Shown in pieces: positions 1-12,900 of a stretch of DNA of 64,000 bases. The position numbers and the translations under genes are program-made. The stretch is from Phoronis australis (lineage: Eukaryota > Phoronida > Phoronidae). The stretch covers positions 415,028 through 479,027 of the forward strand of contig NMRA01000271.1 of assembly GCA_002633005.1 (NCBI GenBank), read 5' to 3'. Positions within the stretch are counted from its first letter, which is position 1, and each line of letters starts with the position of its first letter. Below the pieces are notes generated by a model. It had not been told where the DNA came from, did no database searches, and saw only the letters and a program-made list of their open reading frames with translations.

Positions 1-989
1 CATGTTACAACAAATTATCGGAACTTGTTTCATTTTGTTACAAGTTTTTAGTATTTTTATATCAGCAAACCGAATTTCAGAACAATCTTGGTGCTGCGAA
101 GCTGTCATCATGTCCGGGCCGAAAGACGCCTCAAATTTTAGGTAATGGCGCGTGCGCCGTGTCACGAGCGTGCTGTTTTTGAAACGGACGACACTTCTTT
201 GTTACAAAAGGCGGCAAATTATGCTACCAGATGACGTTTATTTGATTGTTTTCCACTTAAATGGCTGCAACGAACAATGTGAGTGTCGGTTTATACCAGA
301 TTTTGCATGCACTCCCGCCGGTATGTTAGCTCTATATATTGATGTAGCCTAAGTTTTACGACGAGGTGACGAGCATAAGTCAACTATACCCTGGTAGTCA
401 ACGGCTGTCTGAAATTTCGAGGTTAACGGAGCTCAACACACAGTGGTACGATAGTTTTCATACAGCTATAGTCGGTAACTTACCAACCCTTCAAGTTTAC
501 AGAGTTGGGTATGGGGCTGACGGCTGGCTGACTGGCTGCCTAGAGTCCACATTGCCCACAGTACGGCACAGTCACACCAGTGTAAATTGTTGATATGGAC
601 TGGTTGCACCGGCAAATTTTCGTCTGACGATGACGATGACTGGGTATCACTTTGTATTGCCTCGGCTCAAACAGGTATACCTGGTGACCCGACATTTCAC
701 ACTAAAATTTCTTATTCCGACAATATGAAAAACGCAACTTGACTGCACGCTAACACAGGACAGTGACTTTGCCCCCGCCAAATACGTCACGAGACGCAGC
801 GCTCCAAGCCGGTAATTTTTTTGAGCTTCGTTAGAGAATATAACTTTACTTTTTGTTGTTGAATTATTTGTGAAATTAATCACCAATTCATAGAAAACTA
901 TCCAGAATTTGTTCAGAATAAAATACAGTTACCTTTTAAGATGGAATTTCAAAATGCTATACGTTTCCAAAATTGATTTTTTTTTCTAG

Positions 990-1525
990 TCATAAAAATG
1001 ATAAAATCCCATTTTTCGTCAGCAAAAGTGAAAAATTTTAAAGCATTTTGGAGGACAGAGTACAAATTTTTGATGAATACAATAAGCCATTTCTGTGATA
1101 TCAATCTCAAGAATGCCAAAATTTGTCATTTTTCCAGGAGTCAACTCTTAACCTTACAACACAGAAGTCCTGTACAGACCAGCCAAGCAGACAATTTCGA
1201 TGGGTAATGAACTGACAATTGAAATGAAAAAGATTACATATCTACCATTAAGGAAATCATTTTTCAACTTGGGACAAAAATAATTGCTAAAATTGCCATA
1301 TTTCCATTTTTCAGAGGCTTACCGCATAGTTGTAAATGCTCAAAATTTTACCAAATGTTGTTTGATAATAGCTATGCCATACAAACCATGCAAAAAGTAT
1401 TAAAAGTAAATTTTCTTGAAAAGTTACTTTTGCTGAGAAATTTGACAAAATGAAATTTCAACTGTCCCCCATATTGAGTCCCTACCTGACTGTAACATTT
1501 GTTGGCTCCAAGCAAGAGTATACAA
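990..1525 (+). repeat. Dispersed repeat family R1, copy 1
   Basis: The segment shares blocks with other parts of the window: a 'ttttcagaggctta' block near 1310, an 'acaaaccatgcaaaa' block near 1380, and 'tttgacaaaatgaaatttca' at about 1441-1460. The last block recurs in reverse orientation near 3640-3665. Related but diverged copies occur near 5560-5940, 18560-18790 and 28720-29130. No coding capacity or clear termini were seen, so the class is unknown. Confidence 0.55.
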
Positions 1526-2527
1526 CTTACTGTCCAAATCATCTTTGTAGGCCTTTAGTGGTAACGATGGGTCGTGAATGACGAACACCTTGACCACTGT
1601 AAATCCCTCTCTATATTTAGCTCGCGCAACTTTGAAGAAACGTGTACTTCCCAGACTACAAGAAAACAAAAACTTGCAACTTATAAGCAGAATAACACAT
1701 TCATTAAGAGTAGACAACATGTCTCTACTCATCCACATGGTATTTATTGTTATGTAACAGTTCGATACACAAGTAGAATTACGAAATTAAAGTAACCAGA
1801 CAAAATATGACCAGAAGAAACGGCCCTGTTATCTTCCACTCAGATTATCAGAAAATGTTAACGATTATCAGTTTCATTTCATCCACAAACACATTTCACA
1901 AGTCAGAGTTTTCACTGTCACACTGGTTAAAAACGTAAGCGAACCCTGATGTGTTAGGTCACCTCAGTTGAATGAAGACGCGCCAGTGTATCACTGAGTT
2001 AACATGGGGCGTTTCAAAGGCTGTGGATGAGAAAGGTTTTAATTGTAAAAAATGGTTGGGTGAATTTGATTTTGGTAGCATTTGAAATATTGCATTCGCT
2101 TTCTAGGCAATGTTAGTTAATTGTGTCTTCAGCCGCGCAGCACTGCGCTGTTCGACGCATTCCCATAATTTACAGTAAGCCTAAACATGTAGAACGACAG
2201 CGCTTCTTCAACAAGTCAGACGACTACCAGGACGACGAATGGGGATCATGAGTGGATGAGAAACTAATCATTTTACTATCATGATTGTCTTTGTAATCTA
2301 TTTTGGGTAATTGTTCATTCGAAGTTTTCATGTTGAAACTGAGCTTTCAGTTAATATAGAAATAAACGTGTCAGAGTTAACTTGCGTTTCGGTTTGTAAC
2401 CAGCAGACAATGCATGGATAAGTTTAACAAAGATAAATATATACTATGTTCTCGTCATTGTTCATCACTTTCTTCATTGAAGTCGTTCCCACATCCATTA
2501 CTGTATGTTTAATGCAAAATTCGTTAA

Positions 2528-3010
2528 AATTGAGAAAGCGAATGTTTTGATGGTCGGGAACCCTCTTTGTGAGTTGAATACGCAAGTCCAGCTTTTTATT
2601 GGGAAACCATATTAAAAAAGTGCCCATCGAGGCGCTATTTATGCGTTGACAGAGCAAACTGGACATATTTTTTTATTGAGAAAACGCATTTTTACAAAAG
2701 AGAATCAGTTGTCTGGAATGTTTCATGTGTGTCAACAACGCAAACCAGACCCACCCTCTGGAAAGCCCATATTTGTCACCAGGAAGACTCTTTTTTCACA
2801 ACGCAGCCCGATATTTCAAGTGAGATAGCGCATTTTTGAAAAGATTCCGTCACTTGCCGAGAACGGTTTTTGAGCATTGGCAATGCAAGCCGAATATTTC
2901 ATATTGAGAAATCGCATCTTTGAAAAGAAGAACCAACACTTGTCAGGAACGGTCTTTGTGCGTCGACAACGTACATTTCTTATTGGGAAAGCCAGTTTTT
3001 CAAAAATTAA
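2528..3010. repeat. Imperfect tandem repeat, ~90-130 bp units
   Basis: About four diverged units can be followed, each containing a 'attgagaaa..cgcattttt' block, then 'cacttgtc.ggaacggt' and 'gcgtcgacaacgcaa'-like blocks. Examples are near 2529, 2669, 2817 and 2908. Units differ in length and by many substitutions, so the array is old. Short open frames on both strands here are by-products of the repetition. Confidence 0.5.
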
Positions 3011-3159
3011 ATGCGCAGACCGTTTGAGTCTCATTGACCTGCTATTATACTGCTACCACAAATGACCGAGCCAGCAATATTGATACTACGACCGCTCATC
3101 GAAATAATGTACACCCACGAAATTTGGACACTATATCGGAAACCCAAATTTGGAGGTCC

Positions 3160-3800
3160 GCCAAATTCGGACAGCACAAAAATGATGTTTCGCGAGATTC
3201 GTCCAAGAATGAACTTTTTCTATTGGAATTAATTTTCAGTGTCCGAAAATCGCGCGACATTACCGTATTGTTCTCATGGCATGAGGACTTTAATCTGTTA
3301 ACAGTAAAAATTGCTAATATTACCATTTTTTGCCATTTGGATCAACACCCGAATCGGCGTTATGTTGAAGAAAATGTCACACAGAACATGGTGATGCATT
3401 ACATTTGTATCTGTACATGGATAGATAAACACTTATGGGCCACCCCATACACTGCACAACTGGAAGACCGGACTGCAACCAGATGAACCTGGCCCACAAC
3501 CACCAAATATTTCTCAGTCCCTTGAATCACTAAGACAATTAAAGCATCTTGGAACTTCTCATGTTTTAGAAACATGAGAAGTTCCAAGATGCTTGGAGTC
3601 AACAAATGTTCCGGTCAGGTAGGGACTCAATATGGAGGACAGTTGAAATTTCATTTTGTCAAATTTCTCAGCAAAAGTAACATCTGTGTTAACCAATAAT
3701 TTATTACTAACTTTTCTCTGCGCAAAGATTGTGCAAACGTGTTGAAAGTTTTCCAAAAAGCCGAACAATCACCAAGAGTGAAAATCACACAACGAACATT
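3160..3800 (-). repeat. Dispersed repeat family R1, inverted copy
   Basis: 3595-3690 reads on the minus strand as the same sequence as about 1435-1525, including the 'accaacaaatg'-type, 'tagggactcaatat' and 'tttgacaaaatgaaattt' blocks. The copy has a perfect fold-back inside it at 3542-3594, so one end has been inverted and duplicated. Confidence 0.5.
3542..3594. repeat. Perfect hairpin, 25-bp arms, 3-nt loop
   Basis: Positions 3542-3566 are the exact reverse complement of 3570-3594, with TAG as the loop. The right arm runs straight into repeat family R1, so the structure looks like an inverted duplication of the end of that repeat. It is not followed by a T-run and lies in intergenic DNA, so a terminator role is not implied. 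Confidence 0.9.
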
Positions 3801-4164
3801 CACATCAAATCCTATGTTAAACATAAACAAAACTGCCAAACCAATCTCCAATCAGAACGTTCAAAAACAACTAATACTTATACACAGCCATGGCATTCAG
3901 TCATGCTGTTTTTTTGATATCCAGGGCACCATAACACATACTGCATTATTCCCACCTCATTAAATTTCTGTACCAAAGAATAACATTCCATTTACAGAAA
4001 AATCATTGGGGTGTTGGTTATTCAAAACTCGCAGGGTTCTCACACAGGGCAATAAACCCTTTGTTATGCGTTTAACGTAGAAAATAAATCTGAAACTAAA
4101 TAAGGCGATCCAGATCCTCCCAAGGATACTATTGTTTCATGAAACGTAGAATATAAATCGGTAG

Positions 4165-4302
4165 ATAAAACAACAAGAATGGATCAACTGAAATTTGAAA
4201 TTTTCGGATGTAATAACTTCCTTTGTCAACAAAAACAGAAGTAAAGCAAGTTATTACATCCGAAAATTTCAAATTTCAGTTGATCCATTCTTGTTGTTTT
4301 AT
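4165..4302. mobile_element. Fold-back (MITE-like) element with perfect 55-bp arms
   Basis: 4165-4219 and 4248-4302 are exact reverse complements over 55 bases, separated by a 28-base loop. Pairing continues outward a few more bases with one mismatch. It has no coding capacity. The absence of mismatches in arms this long suggests a recent origin or gene conversion between arms. Target-site duplications were not resolved. Confidence 0.85.
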
Positions 4303-5559
4303 TTACCGAGTTTTATGCGTTTACAAACACCAACAGGTACAGTTGTATGATTAAGAGCAGGATTCACAAAAATATCCAAATATCCCCAACAGTTAACCCC
4401 ACCACTATCCGTTCAATCTTCAATGATAAATGTCACAGAAGTTAACCCCAAGTTAAGCTTACTGTTCCAGTCAACTTCGGAGTTATTCAGAAAACGAATT
4501 CAACAGAGTAATCACAGACAGCTGATGAGTATCAGCTTACCTGGACAAAAGGTGGGAGCTAGTATTGCGTACATTCAGTATTTTTTTGGTAATGTAAACA
4601 ATCTATGAAATACACAGATCAATTGAAACATAATACTTATACTGCCAATGTAATAAATATTAGCAAGTATTAACTAATCACTGCCCCCTGTTGGCAGTGA
4701 CACCGGACAATAAATTTGGTAAACATCAAAATTATGCGTTCCCATAATAGCAATGCATCAACGCTTTACCGTTAAATCCACCTCATTTATCCGAAGTAAA
4801 CTCGCGCAGTAAACTCTGATCCAAGACCGAAAATAAGCGTTTCCATTGACTGAAACTTCCCTAACACCAAAGACTGGGAGCCAGTAGAAAAGGGCATAAA
4901 TAATTACTTTCACTGACCTTGCCAGTCAATTTTAAGGCTTATTGCGTGTTAAACGAGGATTTACAAGTCAGCAAATTTCTAAGCCACTAAGTGAACTAGT
5001 TACCGCCTCAGAGTTCAAATTGCAAGCCACTGTTGGGCAAAGGATTCCTCGTGTGATCAAACTGTAAAATTTCTAATTCTTGCCAGTTCAAGTACACAGT
5101 TAATTAGTTACTTCTAATATACGTACCTTGAGTCATACTCATGTTCAGGGACATCGGTGAGGTAATGTTCCACAGGTAATATCTGTGACGGTGCAATACC
5201 TGTTAACTGGTTGCCCATTCTGCATAGATATCAGAAGGAACATTATCACTATAGAACAATTTAAGCTGGCATGACACATGCCAAATTCAAATATTTTATC
5301 AGTTCTTTTGACTATTTGAAAATAAAAAAAAAACCTAGCTAGGTAACCTCAAGTCAACGTCTACCCGTGCCGACACGTCTGGAAATTTTTTACATCTTAC
5401 CAGCTCACCAGATGTAAACAAAGAACATTATGGATATAAATAACAAAGTGAAAGCGAAACATACTTTTGCTTTTTGTTTCAAAGAAACTCAAAAAAGCCA
5501 TGTTGCAGACTGATCAATTTATCGCAAACACAAAGTACACATAAAGTTAGCATTTTGAC

Positions 5560-5940
5560 TATTGTAACAAAATCATCAATTTTGGGAAAACAATAATTAA
5601 GAAAATTATCAGTTTTTCAATTTTTCAGAGGATTATTAATTGCTGCAAACGTTAAAAAATCATGTTGCTTGGTGTTTGGTGACGACTTCATCACACAAAC
5701 CATGTCAACAAAGATGTAAAATCTGCCATGAAGTCATTTTATTTTGAGCAATTTGAAAAATGAAATTCCACTTGTCTCGCACTTTGCGCCTTAAATTGAA
5801 GAATTTTTACCCTACATTTTTGCACTAGTGCTATGTAGCCATTATTACGGACTATGAATGCCTGCATGTGCAATTGGAATGGAGGATCAAAATTGATCAG
5901 TTTGTAAATTTTGTAGAGCGGGTGCAATAAATACCGCTAC
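5560..5940 (+). repeat. Dispersed repeat family R1, diverged copy
   Basis: It shares 'tttttcagaggatta', 'cacacaaaccatg' and 'gagcaatttgaaaaatgaaatt' blocks with copies near 990-1520 and 18560-18790. No termini or coding region were recognised. Confidence 0.45.
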
Positions 5941-6083
5941 ACCAACAAGTGCATCGAAATATTGCCGACATATGTCGCAAATTCTTGTCACACTAGAATA
6001 ACACAGCAGCCTCTTTCACAACACGAGTTGTTTACCCACAATACAGAGCAGTTGTTGAGTACTTTTCAGCAGCCCACACAACT

Positions 6084-6246
6084 GACCTATCGCCAGGATT
6101 TTGAGTGACAGTTTAACTGACCAATCAGAACGCAGCATTCTTGACACACATTTGTTTCCAAGCTGCCATTTCACCGACAAACAATACGGGTAAAACTTAT
6201 TGTTTGTTGACAGTTTTGCAAGGGGGCGGAGCTGGTGATAGGTCGA
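6084..6246 (+). mobile_element. Short inverted-repeat transposon (family M1), copy 1
   Basis: It begins GACCTATCGCCAG and ends CTGGTGATAGGTC, giving near-perfect terminal inverted repeats. It has no coding capacity. A second copy lies in opposite orientation at about 20033-20217 and shares interior blocks such as 'attttgagtgacag' and 'ctgaccaatcagaac'. Two independent copies with matching ends support a non-autonomous DNA transposon. Confidence 0.8.
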
Positions 6247-6909
6247 TTACTAAATTTTACAGTTTTCCATTGGTCATTCTGAGATGCGAGTTGCAACAAA
6301 AACCTCAAAAGATTATTTAAACCTGAGCAAGGCGATAGATCATTCTTTGTCAGGCTCAGGACTGCTCACACAAGAATCCAAAACTGAAAGCTAATAGGTC
6401 AGTCAAACAATGCAGTTCTCTAATCTTATCCTCACTTTCTAAGGGTGGACAGTTTATTTCAGCATGAGTGACCATAGCATATTTGAAAATTGTCATTCCA
6501 ACAATGAAACTGCTTCTGAACAGCCATCGTTAAGAACGCCAAAATGAAAAGGGTATCTGGCTACGACAATGCGCTAGTCGGGCCTGATGGACATAATGAC
6601 GTCATAAATCAATGCACAGGAATGACAAACATACGCCAAAAAAAGAGCAAGACCAACTCTGGAGGCGGCCAAGCAGGTAAAACTCTGTCAGTCACTGAGG
6701 CAGGTAAACAAGAATGTGAACTTCAATCAGTGAATCATTGTGACCTCGTGCTTTCCCCCCTCAATGCACAGATTCTTGACAGACATCGAGCGCTTGCATT
6801 TGCGTGTGCAATCCTTCCTAGTGCTGAATGAGCGCTGCTGTGGTCAATTTCCGTTCAAAACAAAAGCGCCATCTCGTGAGTTATTGCAAAGTTAGTTGCA
6901 ACGTGAAGA

Positions 6910-6982
6910 ATGTCCACATTTTCGGACATAATTTCTCAGGAATTTCCATCAATTGACCAAGATTTGTTTGATTACATCAACA
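6910..6982 (+). CDS. ABCF3: ABCF3 exon 1 (start codon)
   Basis: This exon encodes 24 residues beginning [20 protein letters not shown] and ends in phase 1 at a GTGAGT donor. It matches the conserved ABCF3 N-terminus (xxILxxEFPxIDxxxFDY). No upstream in-frame ATG with family similarity was found. The next exon, 8596-8737, continues with an acidic helical segment typical of the family. Confidence 0.9.
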
Positions 6983-9900
6983 GTGAGTATATATTACCTG
7001 GATATTACTGGTTTTTAAAATGAGCGGATATGATGTTTGATTAATGCCGATTAAAAATGACCAGTTTATGAAGAATTCAAAGCCGGTTAATCTCATCTCC
7101 GGCTTGACTGCCATTCAGTCACCTCTCTTGTCCAAGAAAGACTGTGGCCAGCAGTTCCCACATGCGTGTAGTTTTGTCAAGAAATGTTTCAAAGAAATTT
7201 GTAATGTTTCAACGTCATTGAAGTTACGCAGCATATATGTATAACAAAAGAATCACCCCGTGGCCTCTGTATCTGTTCTATGAAAGTGACATTCACAAAG
7301 TTTCGCACTCAAATATTATAGAAATCTGACGTTACAATAGTACAATGACACTGTAAAATCCACAACTGTCAATCATTTTTAAATGTGCTGATGCGTGTCC
7401 CCTTGAACCAATTTTTCCATTAAACTGTCCCTGTCAACATAGAGACTCTTATGTGTGATCTCAAAGCATTAAGGCTAATTTAAGCCTTTAAGGCTGGCCA
7501 CGTATGTCTTGTAGTTCTAGACAGTGATCACCATCTCTAGCTGACCTCAGTATAGACAGTGACCCCCTTCTCTAGCAGGCCTCAGTAGAGACAGTGAAGC
7601 TCCTGTATTAACCATTTCAAAGAACAGGATTGTGGCACACTTGTGGCCAATGATAACCACTCAGTGTGGTCTGTGAGAATGTTAGACTGACTTTTTGGGC
7701 ACAAGTCAGATGTAATGGACCCTGATGTAGAGAACCAGGCAATCACTAAATAATGGCCCCATTATGTAGTGGATGAAACTGTTTCTCTAAATCAGGGTCC
7801 ATTATATCCGACTAGTGCCACTTTTTGTAATGACTGTGATCTTCAAAAAGTTTCATCATTTTGTGACGGGAGCGCCGTCTATTGGTGGAGCCGTGAGTGA
7901 GGACGAGTCGTCAGTTTAGTCTCAGAAGCTAGAGTGTGTTAGTACTATATTTTAAATGGGTGTAAGATGGTCATTTCCTTATATGGAACTTCCGATGACG
8001 AAATTTTTAGTTCTATTCTGATTGGTTTTCACATTTATCTTGAGACCCCTATTTTAGCGTAATTTGGAACATTCGCGGTGCGAATACGCCTATAAAAATG
8101 GGCCCCTCACGCTAAAACTTCGGATTTTGCCGGGTCTGGAATCTATCCGCAAGGAATCCCAACCAAACAACCTAACTGTTTGGGCCTTTTAAATTTGGAC
8201 TTTGACGTTTTTAGCGAATTCTTCTTGTTTATAAATTCTTTGGGCTAAAAGTTAAAGCTACGATGACGACGGAAGTTAGCGATGAGTTGTAAGTTTGTAG
8301 ATCTGTGTTTCATATATATCGCATAATAAAATTCAGTATATTTATCTACTTCTCTCTTGTTTCACTCTCTATAAGTTGTCACCATGGTTCTCTCGTATGC
8401 GATTCGAATGAGTGAAAAAGTACACAACGCTGCGAATATTTTTATCGGCTACGAACAGTCGACATTTTAGAAACTAGGTAGATCGGTGCTGGTCGCTCCA
8501 CCGATTCCCGTTACAATTTCTTCAATTTGTCGATGTTGTATCCTAAATTTGATATCCATAGGCAAGTCATGCTCAGCTTGTTGTTATTACTCCAGGTGTT
8601 CTTGAGAATGGTTCTGAAGACTTCACAACCAGTGACGATCTGTTTGAAGCTGTCGGTGAAGTTTTAAATGAGTTGGATGACAAGGAAGAAGAGGACATCA
8701 AAGCAATATGTGACCGGCTTTATCATGTGTTGAAAGGGTTTGTGATGTCACTGGTTCATTGCAGAGTTTACATACCATAAAGCTTCTAATAGTGGCTGGG
8801 GCGCTTACTTTTTCAGATGTGATCTAGACCTGGCCACTATTAGATGATAGCATTTATTTCGGTCCTGTGGCTGGCCAACACATGGCATCGTATGATGGCA
8901 AACAAAAAAAAATTGCCTTTGCCAATGGTCCGCTGTGAAGTCGTATTGTGTTACTACACGATCTTAAGAGGGGGCTTCTATTAGAGACCCGGGCTTTATT
9001 GATAGACCTCCGGCTTCTATTAGAGGAAGGCGTTACATGTATTAGAGGTCCAGCTTCTGTTTGAAGCTTTACGGTAGATAACTCGATGTAAACTTCTAAA
9101 TGCTAAGTCCAATTGATCCTCCTTCCAAAATTTTGGGGTCCATGAAAACAGTCTGGAAGTCATTACTCAAGCTGAAAGAACCATGAACACGCAATATATA
9201 TGGGGGGATTGAGCATCTGGCAGTACTTGTATCAAAGGAAAATACATTATTTTTTAATGTGGTAGTATGAGATAGAAACACACCATCCATTAAAGACTGT
9301 AAGCTGAAGCAGTCGTCAGTCCTGATGTTGATGTAACCGAATGCTGGGATTGTGAAGAGGCTTTGTTCAGAAAATTATGGAATTGATCTGATCCTCTGTC
9401 TGCGAATGATATGCCTTGCTGGTCCTGTGTTTTGATACTGAGGTTTTGATGTCGTGAGTGGGTCAAAATATGCTTTTAATCCAGTTCAAATTTCAAGGAT
9501 GTGGATACTTAAGTCGGGGTTATAGACTTAGTCTATGAGTATACAGATAAGGGTGATCGAACTCACCAGGTCAATCTTTGGAGTTTCTTTGTCACTTTTT
9601 ATTTGTTTGGAACTGAAACTAGACAACTTGAAGAAATTTTGAAGTTTTCCTCAAACATGTTGAAGTCAATGGCACTTTTGATTTCCAATGTTTCCAACTT
9701 TTCTTGTAATTTTTCTGCAATTATTGTTAATGCTAGGACATGCAGATTTGGAGATTTTTGCACCCGAAAGAAAAATTGTGATTTGTTTCAGTGTATAAAC
9801 AAAATGGTTAAATTTTAATTTAAGTTAATCCGTTTTTCACCAGACTTGTGTGCGGCTACTGTAAAGAACTCATTTGAGTTTGATGCGAGTTTGCCTTGTA

Positions 9901-12900
9901 GAAATACCAGATGACCCACTCGAGTTTCAATAGTTTTTGTGCCTGAGGGTCTCGCGTGTACCATGTGATCTGTGCCACTCACAAATTGAAAATTTGCCGC
10001 GAAATGCATTCACATTTTACCTCTACATTAATGCCATAACTATGCATTTTTGAAGTCAGAATCTGGTGTAAGTTCACGTTGGGCCATTTTCCTTTATAGT
10101 GACGACGCTGGCGCCACCAATGGGCCTGTAAAGATACTAGGTGCTCCAGTCCACCTGGCAACACTGGTCTCTGATACAACAAAACAGAAAGAAGATGAAC
10201 ACAAGAGCATATGGATGACAAAGAAAGATGTGGCATCAGTGAGTTATCACGGTTGAGCACGTTTGATTTAGGGCCAGAACAGAAGCACGGACTTTAAAAT
10301 TAGCGCGTAAGTAAATAACAACATATCTATCCAACGTAATAAACCGAAACGTTGAACAGATATGTCGTTATTTACTTTCGCGCTAATTTTAAAGTTCGAG
10401 TTATCACAGATTTTGAGAACCAGTTTGATGCTTGTTATTCAGTGAAGAAAACTGGTTCTCAAAATGCGGGACCTTTGTGAGTGACTTGTTACCAACACTT
10501 CTTGACACAGCATCATGTCACGTCTGCCTATTGCGGGGCCAACCGAAGTCAGCTAGCCTGTAAAACTATTGTTAGTCAAGCCTTTTGTTTCCCTGGCATG
10601 ATGGCTAACTCAATTAATCGCAAAAATGTCTGGTAATGGCTGTTACGGGCACAAAATTTTAATTGCGCAATGGCTTAGCCATCTTTATTACTAGCTTTCC
10701 TGTTAATTCCCCTTTAGTGTTGGTCATCAGGGGAGATTACTCTGGTGGTGAATTTGGCTCCTGTCCAGACTTCATGACTAGGAATTGTGCAGGGCTTGGA
10801 ATTATCCTTCTTTAAGAGGATTTGCCTTTTTTGGTTTCGATTTCCTCGTATTTGATTTCAACTTTCCTCTTTTTGTCTCTTTTTGTATCATTATTTTGAC
10901 TTTATTTACCCAAAAAAACACATTTACTTCAGTTAAATTTTACAACACAAAAACATTTCAATCACTCAAGCCTATTAGTGGAAAAATATATTTTACGTGG
11001 AAAATTTTCCTCGTTTTTGTCATTGGTCATTCCAAGCTCTGATTCCGGGTCATTTTTTCTGAATATTTTTTCTTGAACTGTTTTAGAGACCTCAGCTAAG
11101 TAAGTTACATAAATAAGTGGTATTACACCACCATTTAATGGGTTTTCTCTCACGAAAGTTGAACAAAATGTTGGAGTTTGACTCTATTTTCTGTGGAATT
11201 GAGAATGACAGTATTAATAATGATAATAAGAATAATGATGATGATAAGAGGACAGTGGTGTCCAAGTTTTTGGTAGTAAATTTTGCCAAAAGACCGACAC
11301 TTCACTTCTACTGGCCCATTGCAACAGACACTGCTTTAAGTAACAGTTGTAAATTTGGCTCCTACAGTATGTTAAGAGCATTGGGCTGACTGAGTCCACC
11401 AGTGCTATAAATTGCTGAATCCAATGAATGGTTAGGCGTATTAGCTAGCCTTTGTCAACATCACCGCGAGATCACCTTTTAATTCAAGTGGCTACGAATA
11501 ACACCCGCACACAATGCTGTTCTATTCAGACCCCTGTTTAATAGGGCTGTTATCGCGTCGGTCTTGTGTTGTTTTTGCTGTGATCTCGCGGTGATGTAAT
11601 ACGACAGGAAAAGGCAACTTCACCTATTATTTGACGGGCCTACATTTGAGTGATTAAACAGCCATTTTCTTGTTTTGCTAGAGGCTTTGCTAGGACTATC
11701 TGGTTAGCCCAATACATCTAAAATAACAAAATTCCGTTTAAGTTGTGCTTTAAGTTCACTGCGCATACTGGCCTGCTTGAGGAATTTTGCAAGTGTTTTT
11801 ATTATTTTCTGTTGTTGTCTGTGGCAGTTTTCACTGAAACTGGTTTACCTCCAGAGCATTTTTTTCTAATTCTTTGATATGTGAAACACTGACCAACATG
11901 GTGTTCTGGTGTTTCATCTTCCATCCAGCAATTCGGGCTGTGGGGTTCTGGTGCTCGACCTGTCATCCCGTAGAACTAGGGTGGTGCCGTTAATACAATT
12001 TATGTACTGTATAGTTGTATGTTTTTTTCTATGACTGAGTATGAGCAGAAACGTAGCACAAACTTTCTTGCTTGTAATTGACAAGGTTTTCTGCAATTTT
12101 GTTCTGGTTTAAAGGTGGTTGATCAAAAGAAGTTGGAAAAGGCGGAAGCCAAACTGAAACAGAAACAGGAAAAACGGGATGAGCTGGACTCTCAACCGAC
12201 CAAACTTATGTTGTATGTACCTGAAGGACACCACATGATTCTAAACAGGATTTTAGCCTGTAATGTGCATTCTAAATTAACAGTGTAGAGAATGGGTTTA
12301 AAACTGACCCCCTTAGCCTCTTAAAGGCAAACCATATGGAACCGCATAGGTATTAATAAAGAGAATGCTGACGCAAATGTCATACGTCAGTTTTGAAAAC
12401 TAAGCATTATCTGTTTGTCGTGACATCTGTTGACCTTGGAGTGATACCATAGGGAAGATGCACGGTGGTAATATTATCTAAAATGGGCTGTCTTACCCCA
12501 CATTCCTTTTATATATGATGATTGTAGCACTTATTTTATCCTAAATGAAGTTTAAAAATGCGAGTCGTTGCGTTAATTTTGATATTGCAATTGCACACGA
12601 ATGTTGGATATTACAGACAAACTGGTGAGGCTACTGCTAGTCAGCAGCTGAACAGGCGGGAAAACAAGATGGAGGCCTCGGGAACCAACAAATCGTACGA
12701 CATCAGGATAGAAAACTTTGATGTCGCATTTGGCGAATTGTAAGTGTATGCTTATGAAAGCTGTGATTCCATTGCAAAATGGCCACTTGAGGTGCTTTGG
12801 TACAATTACAATGTAGAGTTGAAACCTGCGACTGTTTGTGTTTATTATGTGTCTAGAACATATTTCTTCGGTAAACATTTTTCAGTTTTGGGATACTTAG

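Larger units (their letters stand above)
1..6909. other. Intergenic region upstream of ABCF3, no gene recognised
   Basis: No open reading frame here resembles a known protein or chains to others through splice sites. The stretch holds members of a dispersed ~500-bp repeat family (near 990-1520, 3160-3800 and 5560-5940), an imperfect tandem array, two fold-back sequences and one short inverted-repeat transposon, each listed separately. The last ~100 bases before 6910 presumably include the ABCF3 5' UTR, but no TATA box or other core promoter element is convincing. Confidence 0.6.

Noticed and set aside
6544-6831. 95-codon plus-strand frame just upstream of ABCF3
   Set aside because: No recognisable domain, no splice chain, and it overlaps the probable ABCF3 promoter region.
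11200-11250. AATGATAATAAG-type run as a meaningful repeat
   Set aside because: A short, impure AT-rich simple sequence with no regular period.
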